Positions 58,321 to 64,000 of a DNA stretch of 64,000 bases are shown here, in pieces. Each line of letters opens with the position of its first letter. Positions within the stretch are counted from its first letter, which is position 1. Origin of the DNA: JAMXLJ01 sp036558745 (GTDB taxonomy: Bacteria; Actinomycetota; Acidimicrobiia; IMCC26256; JAMXLJ01); contig DATBEZ010000003.1 in assembly GCA_036558745.1 (NCBI GenBank), positions 62,001-126,000 on the forward strand. The letters are read 5' to 3'. Position numbers and translations under genes: made by a program. Below the pieces are notes generated by a model. The model did not search any database. It was not told the origin of the DNA and worked only from the letters and a program-made list of their open reading frames with translations.

Positions 58321-59508
58321 CTACGCAGGCCGGACCGCGTCGGCGGGGGCGAGACGGGCGGCGCGGCCCGCGGGGTAGAGGCCGGCGAGCGCGCCGATCA
58401 CGAGCGCAGCCGCGACACCACCAACGAGACCGGTGACCGGCAGCGCGAGTGTCCATCCCCGTGCGCGCGCGTAGCCCGCGGTGACCATCGCGCCGAGCAC
58501 GACGCCGAACACGCCACCAGTGGTCGCGAGCAGCGCGGCCTCGACGACGAACTGACCGGCGATGTGACGGCGAGTCGCGCCGAGCGCACGGCGCACACCG
58601 ATCTCGGTCCGTCGTTCGAGCACGGAGATCACCATGACGTTCGCGATGCCGACACCGCCGACGAGCAGTGCGACACCACCGAGGCCGAGCAGCAGCGCGG
58701 TGAACGCGGAGTCGGTCGCGGCCCGTGCGGCGAGCGCGTCGGACGGACGGTCGACCTGGACCTCGTTCGACGCTTCCGGGTTCGCGGTCGCGGGGAGGAC
58801 GGCGCGCACGGCGTCGACCGCATCCGGCGTCGTGCGCACGTAGACCGCCGACGCCGAGCCGTCGATGTGGAAGTCCTGCTCCGCGACGGGGAAGCCGATG
58901 ATCGCCGACGTGTCGACGTCGGGGACGAGCGCGACCGGCTCGAGGATGCCGATCACCGTGTACCAGCGGTTGCCGAGCCACACCTGCGGGTTGCCCGCGA
59001 CGCTCGTGATCCCGAGCCGTGTGGCCGCGGTCGCTCCGAGCACGACGGTCGGGTACTTCGCGGTCGCGCGGTCGAGGAAGACGCCGTCGCGGACCGTCGC
59101 CTTGAGCGCGCGTGGCAGCGACGGCTCCGCCGCGATCACCGACAGACCGCCGGTCTCCTCCTCGGGGATCTTGTCGGTCCTGCGCACGGTCGCGTCGACC
59201 GTGGCCGTCGCGGCCGCGTCCGTGACGGGGCCGATGCGGCGGATCATGGACGGTGCGTCCGTCGGCAGCTTCGCGTTGTCGCCGAGGAACGACTGGCCCG
59301 GCGTGACCGTCAGCAGGTTCGTCCCCAGCTTGTCGAGCCGGGAGATGAGGTCGGCCCGGCTCGACGCGGAGATGCCGAGCACACCGAACATCGCCGCGAT
59401 CCCGATCGCGATGCCGAGGGCGGTCAGCGCGGTACGACCGCGCCGCGTGCGCAGGCCGACCGCGCCGACCCCGAGGAGATCACGCGCATGGAGCCTCCTG
59501 CGCGTCAC
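58321..59508 (-). CDS. MacB-type ABC transporter permease (FtsX-like)
   Basis: A 395-residue permease of the MacB/FtsX family. The first membrane helix is near residue 25 (TALTALGIAIGIAAMFGVLGISAS). A large outer MacB core domain of about 210 residues follows (RADLISRLDKLGTNLLTVTPGQSF...). Three C-terminal helices include ALLLGLGGVALLVGGVGIANVMVISVLERRTEIGVRRALGATRRHI and the final AALVIGALAGLYPAGRAARLAPADAVRPA. It works as a mechanotransmission component of tripartite-like efflux or lipoprotein handling. The GTG overlaps the ATPase gene stop by four bases (GTGA). Confidence 0.88.
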   Translation of the reverse strand: MTRRRLHARDLLGVGAVGLRTRRGRTALTALGIAIGIAAMFGVLGISASSRADLISRLDKLGTNLLTVTPGQSFLGDNAKLPTDAPSMIRRIGPVTDAAATATVDATVRRTDKIPEEETGGLSVIAAEPSLPRALKATVRDGVFLDRATAKYPTVVLGATAATRLGITSVAGNPQVWLGNRWYTVIGILEPVALVPDVDTSAIIGFPVAEQDFHIDGSASAVYVRTTPDAVDAVRAVLPATANPEASNEVQVDRPSDALAARAATDSAFTALLLGLGGVALLVGGVGIANVMVISVLERRTEIGVRRALGATRRHIAGQFVVEAALLATTGGVFGVVLGAMVTAGYARARGWTLALPVTGLVGGVAAALVIGALAGLYPAGRAARLAPADAVRPA

Positions 59509-60257
59509 GCCCGCACCTGACTCGTGTGTTCGACGCCGCTCCAAGGTCCGTCGTGGACGACGCGGCCGTCGCGGATCTCCACCTGGCGCGGGAACGACGA
59601 CGCGAGCGCCTGGTCGTGCGTGATCACCACGATGCTGCGGCCGGCGTCGTTCAGCGCGCGCAGCAAGTCGACCACGCCGGCGCCCGTGCGCGTGTCGAGG
59701 TTGCCCGTCGGCTCGTCGGCCAGGACGATCGCGGGGTCCCCGACGATCGCCCGTGCGATCGCGACCCGTTGGCACTCGCCGCCCGAGAGCTCGCTCGGCC
59801 GGTGCGTCGCACGGCGATCGAGCCCGACACGCTCGAGCGCGGCAGCCGCCGCCACCCGGCGCTCGCGCTTGGACACCCCTCGGTAGAGCAGCGCGGTGGC
59901 GACGTTGTCGAGCGCGCTCAACCCGTCGATCAGGTTGAACTGCTGGAACACGAACCCGATCCGCTCGCCGCGCAAGGCGGAGAGCGCACGGTCGTCGAGC
60001 CCCGCGAGGTCGTGCCCCGCGATCGACACCGACCCGCGCGTCGGCCGATCCAGCGCGCCCATCAAGTTGAGCAGCGTGGACTTCCCGGAGCCGGACGGGC
60101 CGACCACGGCGACCAGCTCCCCCGCGTCGACGCGCAGGTTCACCCCGTCGAGCGCGCGCACGGGCGTCGCCCTTCCGTACTCCTTGACGACGTCACGCAG
60201 CTCCAGCACCGTGTCGAGCGCCGTCCCGCTCGACACGCCGGAGAGTTGCGCGGTCAC
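59505..60257 (-). CDS. ABC transporter ATPase (MacB/LolD type)
   Basis: A 250-residue ATPase: Walker A VGPSGSGKSTLLNLMGALDRPTRG, Q-loop FVFQQFNLIDGLSALDNV, signature LSGGECQRVAIARAIVGDPAIVLADEPTGNLD (Walker B with Asp-Glu) and H-loop VVITHDQALA. The sequence is the LolD/MacB-family pattern that pairs with FtsX-like permeases. It powers the adjacent permease. The GTG start overlaps the HlyD-like gene stop by four bases. It is third in the efflux operon. Confidence 0.93.
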   Translation of the reverse strand: MTAQLSGVSSGTALDTVLELRDVVKEYGRATPVRALDGVNLRVDAGELVAVVGPSGSGKSTLLNLMGALDRPTRGSVSIAGHDLAGLDDRALSALRGERIGFVFQQFNLIDGLSALDNVATALLYRGVSKRERRVAAAAALERVGLDRRATHRPSELSGGECQRVAIARAIVGDPAIVLADEPTGNLDTRTGAGVVDLLRALNDAGRSIVVITHDQALASSFPRQVEIRDGRVVHDGPWSGVEHTSQVRA

Positions 60258-61351
60258 GACGACGCCACCACGACGCGCTGCCCGGGTTGAAGATCGCCCG
60301 TCACGGCGACGTCGCCGTCGGCGAACGCGCCGAGCTGCACGCTCACGAGGTGATGGCTCGCGGGGTCGACCACCTCGACCGCGTAGCCGCCCTCGGCCAG
60401 CGCCAACAGCGAACGTACGGGCACGACGAGCGCCTGCTTCGCGGTGCTCTGCGTGATCTTCACCGTGACGGGAGCACCGTCGAGGTTGCCGCCGGCCTTT
60501 GCGTCGTCGAGTGTCACCGTGAGATCGACCTCGGGCGTGCTCGAGCCCGAGTTGTTGTTCGACGAGTCCGTCGTCGCGACGGTGCCGACGCTCGTGATCG
60601 TCCCCGGTGTGTCGGTGCCCGAGGGGAGCGTCACGAGCACCTTGTCACCCACCTTGACGAGCGACTGCTGCGCGGCGTCGAGGCGCACCGCGACCTGACG
60701 GGTGGTCCCGGTCACCGAGAGCAACGGCCCGCCCGGGCCGGCCTGGCTTCCGACGTGGCCCTTCTGCTCGGCGACGCGGACGGGACCGGGCTCGAACACG
60801 AGGTCCTGCGGCGTGACCACGCCGGTCTCGGTCACGCCGAGCGCCTTCTGCCAGCGCTTCACCGCGGCCGTCGTCGCGCTGTCGAAGTGGTCGTCGACGT
60901 GCACCGTGTTCGCGTTCGCGTACCCGAGCCACACCAGGTCCGCTTCGAGCTGGGCGACGTCGGGTCCGTCGTCGACACCGGCCTGGAGCGTCCGCCACAT
61001 CGGACGCGCGCCGTAGAACAGCGGCACGCCACGCCCGTCGATCTCGAACAGCGACTGGCCGAGCGAGATCACGGTCCCGAGCGCAGGCAGCGCGGTGACG
61101 GTGCCGGCGCGCGGGCTACCGACGTCGGATGCATCGCCGTACCCGAGCGTGCCGTCGACCGACTCGCGCTCGACGAGATCACGACGCTCGACCGTCGCGG
61201 TCGAGGTCGCGGTCGCGGTCGACGCACCCGTGCGTGCGGCCGCGGCGGAACCGCCGTCGGGACCGAGCCACACCGTTGCGACCATGACCGCGGCGACGAG
61301 CCCGACCGTCACCACGCCGCTCGCGATCCACCGGGTCCGATGGGCCCGCAT
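60254..61351 (-). CDS. HlyD-like efflux periplasmic protein with peptidoglycan-binding domain
   Basis: A 365-residue exported protein. Membrane anchor at residues 8-29 (WIASGVVTVGLVAAVMVATVWL), then a biotinyl-lipoyl-type segment (VDGTLGYGDASDVGSPRAGTVTALPALGTVI). A PG_binding_1-like helical domain at about 125-185 (VAQLEADLVWLGYANANTVH...ATTAAVKRWQKALG) and barrel/membrane-proximal domains (VKVGDKVLVTLPSGTDTPGTITSV) follow. Such adaptors in Gram-positive efflux systems link an ABC permease to the wall. ATG 61351 was used; GTG 61354 (overlapping the lipoprotein stop as GTGA) is equally possible; GGAGG lies upstream. Confidence 0.85.
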   Translation of the reverse strand: MRAHRTRWIASGVVTVGLVAAVMVATVWLGPDGGSAAAARTGASTATATSTATVERRDLVERESVDGTLGYGDASDVGSPRAGTVTALPALGTVISLGQSLFEIDGRGVPLFYGARPMWRTLQAGVDDGPDVAQLEADLVWLGYANANTVHVDDHFDSATTAAVKRWQKALGVTETGVVTPQDLVFEPGPVRVAEQKGHVGSQAGPGGPLLSVTGTTRQVAVRLDAAQQSLVKVGDKVLVTLPSGTDTPGTITSVGTVATTDSSNNNSGSSTPEVDLTVTLDDAKAGGNLDGAPVTVKITQSTAKQALVVPVRSLLALAEGGYAVEVVDPASHHLVSVQLGAFADGDVAVTGDLQPGQRVVVASS

Positions 61352-62010
61352 CACGCGCCACCTCCCGTGACACTCAAGCCCCCGGAGCCGCCCAGGTTGC
61401 TGTTGGTCGAGCCGCCTGGTCCCTTCCCGCCGATCGGCGACGGGGCCAGCTTCTGGCACTCCTTCCGCGCGGCCTGGAACTTCGGGTCGTTGGGGTTGGC
61501 CTCGAGCTTCTGGCTCACCCGGCCACCGGACTGGAACTGCGGGTCCGGCATGTTGATGCCGCGATCGCGCATGCACTTGGCGAACTTCAGCGCCTGATCG
61601 CGCAGCTTCTTCTCCTGCGCGGGGTCGAGGTCGCGCGCGCCGCCTTGCACGACATCGATGAAGTGCTGACAGGCCTTCTGCGCGGCGTCGAGCTGCGGCT
61701 GGTCCTGCGGCTTGCCCTGGCCGCCGATCGTGATCATCCCCTTGCCCCCGCTGACCTTCGGGTCCGGCATGTCGACCCCGTGCTCACGCATGCACTGCGC
61801 GAACTGTTGGAAGGCGGCTTGGATCTCGGCCTCCGTCGGCTTCTTCTTCTTGGCGCTCGCCTGCGTGTCGGAGCTCGACTTCCCCGACAACGACGCGACG
61901 CCGGCCTTGTCGCTGCCGCCGCCGCAGGCGCCGAGGGCGGTCACGCCCAACACGGCCACCACGGCCAGGGCCGACACCCGGGTGCGCCCGACCCGTCCGA
62001 TTCCGATCAT
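61351..62010 (-). CDS. Lipoprotein with a duplicated Cys-Met...Met-Pro-Asp-Pro module
   Basis: A 219-residue lipoprotein: signal peptide and lipobox LGAC (Cys29). A Ser/Lys-rich linker leads to two repeats: residues 70-115 with QCMREHGVDMPDP and a later Cys in AQKACQHF, and residues 143-186 with KCMRDRGINMPDP and KECQKL. A Gly-rich tail ends the protein. The two Cys per repeat could form disulfides in the wall space. It looks like an accessory subunit of the efflux system encoded by the next three genes, since it heads their operon. Found with such ABC systems in actinobacteria; function not established. GAGGAG precedes the ATG. Confidence 0.8.
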   Translation of the reverse strand: MIGIGRVGRTRVSALAVVAVLGVTALGACGGGSDKAGVASLSGKSSSDTQASAKKKKPTEAEIQAAFQQFAQCMREHGVDMPDPKVSGGKGMITIGGQGKPQDQPQLDAAQKACQHFIDVVQGGARDLDPAQEKKLRDQALKFAKCMRDRGINMPDPQFQSGGRVSQKLEANPNDPKFQAARKECQKLAPSPIGGKGPGGSTNSNLGGSGGLSVTGGGA

Positions 62011-62067
62011 CCGTCGCTCCTCTCCACAACTGCGGCGTGAGTGTCGGACCGGAGGGCTGGGCCGGAG

Positions 62068-62093
62068 CTGAGAGACGCTGAGAGAACTCTCAG
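62068..62093. promoter_or_regulatory. Direct and inverted CTGAGAG repeats (likely response-regulator site)
   Basis: CTGAGAG occurs at 62068 and 62078 ten bases apart, and the second copy forms a perfect palindrome with CTCTCAG at 62087-62093 (two-base spacer). Direct repeats at one helical turn are typical of OmpR-family binding. It lies between the divergent efflux operon and the two-component genes, just upstream of the latter's promoter. Confidence 0.6.
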
Positions 62094-62102
62094 GTTGGAG
62101 TG

Positions 62103-62131
62103 TTGGGCGACGGCGCGACGGGCGCCACAAT
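62103..62131 (+). promoter_or_regulatory. Promoter of the two-component operon, leaderless
   Basis: TTGGGC (62103-62108), 17-base spacer, CACAAT (62126-62131), then six bases to the ATG at 62138 with no Shine-Dalgarno. The CTGAGAG repeats end nine bases upstream of the -35. Confidence 0.5.
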
Positions 62132-62137
62132 TCGCGC

Positions 62138-62815
62138 ATGCGCGTGCTGGTCGTCGACGACGAGGAACCGCTGGCAGCCACGATCGCGAACGGTCTCAGC
62201 GCGGAGGGCTTCGAGGTCGACGTGTCGCACGACGGGCTCGACGCGCTGTGGCGCGCTCGTGAGGCCCGCTACGCCGCGATCGTGCTCGACATCCTCCTGC
62301 CGGGGATGAACGGCTACAAGGTGTGCCAGACGCTTCGCGACGAGGAGAACTGGACGCCGATCCTGATGCTCACCGCCAAGGATGGCGAGTACGACGAGGC
62401 GGAGGCGCTCGACACGGGGGCCGACGACTTCCTGTCGAAGCCGTTCTCGTTCGTCGTGCTCGTCGCCCGCTTGCGCGCCCTCATCCGGCGCGGGTCGGCA
62501 CCGCGGCCTGCCGTGCTCGAAGCCGGGAGCCTCGTGCTCGATCCGGCGACGCGCACGTGTGCGCGCGGTGACGTCGAGATCCGGTTGACCGCGCGCGAGT
62601 TCTCGTTGCTCGAAGACCTGCTGCGACGCAACGGGCTCGTCGCGCCGAAGCAGGAGCTGCTCGACGCGGTGTGGGGCTTCGACTTCCCCGGCGATCCGAA
62701 CATCGTCGAGGTGTACGTGCGATACCTACGGAGGAAGATCGACGAGCCCTTCGGGCTCAACACCCTGCAGACCGTGCGCGGGGTGGGCTACCGGGTGGTG
62801 AACGATGCGCAGTGA
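62138..62815 (+). CDS. OmpR-family response regulator
   Basis: A 225-residue response regulator. Receiver: acidic pair Asp7-Asp8 (VLVVDDEEP), phospho-acceptor Asp51 (IVLDILLPGMNG), Thr79 and Lys101 (DDFLSKPF). The winged helix at about 130-222 ends TLQTVRGVGYRVV. All phosphorylation residues are present, unlike the orphan regulator at 8 kb. It is partnered by the kinase encoded downstream, whose ATG lies inside this gene (11-base overlap). It probably controls the divergent efflux operon and itself through the CTGAGAG repeats. Confidence 0.93.
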   Translation: MRVLVVDDEEPLAATIANGLSAEGFEVDVSHDGLDALWRAREARYAAIVLDILLPGMNGYKVCQTLRDEENWTPILMLTAKDGEYDEAEALDTGADDFLSKPFSFVVLVARLRALIRRGSAPRPAVLEAGSLVLDPATRTCARGDVEIRLTAREFSLLEDLLRRNGLVAPKQELLDAVWGFDFPGDPNIVEVYVRYLRRKIDEPFGLNTLQTVRGVGYRVVNDAQ

Positions 62816-64000
62816 CCATCGACGGTTCGGATCGGTACGGATCCGTCTGACCCTCATCACGACGCTCGCGTTCGCGCTCGCGCTCGGCGTCGCGGCGGCG
62901 GTGCTCGTACGGACGGTGCGCAACTCGACCAAGGCCAGCATCCGTTCCGCCAACGTCACGTTCCTCGCGCAGCTCGGCACCAGCGTGGGCAGCGGCGCGC
63001 TGCCCCAGGAGCTGCCGAAGCCGCCGCCGGGGACCCGCTACGAGGTGTACAGCATCGGGACGGGGAAGCTGGTCGCGAGCTCGGGTGGCCCCACTCCCTC
63101 GGGCGCGCCGTTCGCAACGAACGGCGTGGGTGGAAACGTCGCCGACGGCAACGTCACCGGTGGGAACATCGCCGGTGGGAACGCCACGCACAGCGGGAGT
63201 CCCGGCGTCAAGGTGACCGCTCCCGACGAGGGCAAGGACTCGGTCGTGGTCACCGGCACCGCGTCATCGCCCAATGGCCCCGTGAGGCTGGTCGCGACGA
63301 GCCCGCTGACGGAAGTACGTCACAGCATCGACGCGCTCGCGCGTGCGCTCTACGTCGCGATCCCGCTGTTGATCCTTCTCGTCGGTGCGGTCGCGTGGTT
63401 CCTCGTCGGGCGCGCGTTGAAGCCGGTCGACGCGATCCGCAGCCAGGTCGAGGACATCAGCCACACGACGCTCGACCGTCGCGTCCCGGTCCCCGCGGGG
63501 CGCGACGAGGTGGCGGCGCTGGCGCGCACGATGAACGACATGCTCGATCGGCTCGAGGAGTCGTCGCTACGTCAGCGTGAGTTCGTGTCGGACGCGTCAC
63601 ACGAGCTGCGCAGCCCCATCGCGTCGATCCGGGCCGCGGTCGAGGTCGCGCTCGCGCATCCCGGTCGTACCGACTGGCCGTCGGTGGGGACACAGGTCCT
63701 GTCCGAGGGCGGCCGGCTCGAGCACATCGTCACCGAGCTGCTCGAGCTCGCCCGCACGGAGGAGCAGCTCGACGGGCCGGCACCGTCGGTCGTCGAGCTG
63801 GACGAGATCGCCGTCGAGGAGATCGACCGCGTTCGCGCGACCACCGCGGTCGTGGTGGACGGCCGTGAGGTGTCGGGCGCGCAGGTGAACGGCTCCCGGC
63901 CACAGCTCGGACGGGTGGTTCGGAACCTGCTCGACAACGCGAGCGCCTATGCGCAGAGCCGGGTCGAGATCCGGTTGCACGACGACGGCGAGCATGTCGT
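62805..64000 (+). CDS. Sensor histidine kinase, 3' end outside window
   Basis: At least 398 residues of a membrane histidine kinase, cut by the window end. The first helix is at about 15-36 (LTLITTLAFALALGVAAAVLV). An outer sensor domain of about 140 residues includes an unusual Gly-Asn-rich stretch (GGNVADGNVTGGNIAGGN). The second helix is near 182-205 (YVAIPLLILLVGAVAWFLVG). HAMP follows, then the H-box FVSDASHELRSPIASIRAA with His266 and the N-box RVVRNLLDNASAYA. The ATP-lid glycines lie beyond the end. It senses an envelope signal and phosphorylates the upstream regulator. The ATG overlaps the regulator stop by 11 bases. Confidence 0.92.
   Translation, partial: MRSDHRRFGSVRIRLTLITTLAFALALGVAAAVLVRTVRNSTKASIRSANVTFLAQLGTSVGSGALPQELPKPPPGTRYEVYSIGTGKLVASSGGPTPSGAPFATNGVGGNVADGNVTGGNIAGGNATHSGSPGVKVTAPDEGKDSVVVTGTASSPNGPVRLVATSPLTEVRHSIDALARALYVAIPLLILLVGAVAWFLVGRALKPVDAIRSQVEDISHTTLDRRVPVPAGRDEVAALARTMNDMLDRLEESSLRQREFVSDASHELRSPIASIRAAVEVALAHPGRTDWPSVGTQVLSEGGRLEHIVTELLELARTEEQLDGPAPSVVELDEIAVEEIDRVRATTAVVVDGREVSGAQVNGSRPQLGRVVRNLLDNASAYAQSRVEIRLHDDGEHV

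Noticed and set aside
1..64000. CRISPR arrays, tRNA/rRNA genes, transposases, prophage or attachment sites
   Set aside because: None seen: the only regular repeats are the coding heptads at 1.5-1.8 kb, and no recombinase or transposase motif occurs.

Overview
The window is very GC-rich (roughly 70%) coding-dense DNA from an actinobacterium. The F420-type luciferase-like oxidoreductase, the SARP-type regulator, several tightly overlapping operons, and the mix of a methyl-accepting chemotaxis protein with actinobacterial amino-acid genes fit the class Acidimicrobiia best, but that placement is inference. No tRNA, rRNA, CRISPR array, transposase or phage gene was seen. Fifty-nine protein genes (one truncated at each window edge), one decayed gene and two leader peptides are called.

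Layout. 0-1.4 kb: a universal stress protein (cut by the window start) and an F420-dependent oxidoreductase. 1.4-25 kb: a surface-polysaccharide region. It has an O-antigen-ligase-like polymerase with a small heptad-repeat protein downstream, a secreted GH3 glycosidase and a membrane-anchored GH16 glycosidase. It also has a seven-gene minus-strand operon (18582 down to 8677) whose genes all overlap by 1-4 bases: two family-2 glycosyltransferases, a flippase fused to a phosphotransferase-like domain, a glycosyltransferase fused to a large membrane protein, a small membrane protein, a NodB deacetylase and an ATP-grasp ligase. A response regulator with a DtxR/IdeR-like iron box just upstream, a giant SARP/ATPase regulator and a flavin monooxygenase accompany it. 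25-28 kb: acyl-CoA dehydrogenase, gluconokinase, a hydrolase.

28-45 kb: branched-chain amino-acid biosynthesis: leuB-ilvE-cimA, leuCD with a divergent IclR regulator, and leuA. Having both cimA and leuA implies isoleucine synthesis from pyruvate through citramalate, sharing LeuBCD with leucine synthesis. Two ribosome-mediated attenuators were found. The leuA leader peptide ends in four leucines; the leuB-operon leader contains Val-Ile-Val-Ile. Each is followed by a hairpin and a terminator with a T run. YceI, GreA, a HyuA/HyuB pair, a chemotaxis receptor (with a FliA/WhiG-like promoter) and a methyltransferase are interspersed.

45-64 kb: a broken methyltransferase, a metallophosphoesterase, a siderophore-interacting protein, aspC-serA, a D-Ala-D-Ala carboxypeptidase, an ECF sigma factor with a membrane beta-propeller partner, and a DEAD-box helicase. 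It ends with a MacB-type efflux operon (permease, ATPase, HlyD-like protein, lipoprotein) divergent from a two-component system whose kinase runs off the window end.

A recurrent regulatory theme is a TANNNT- or CANNNT-like -10 box 6-11 bases before the start codon with no Shine-Dalgarno. It is seen at about a dozen genes and suggests widespread leaderless transcription; it was also used to choose several starts.
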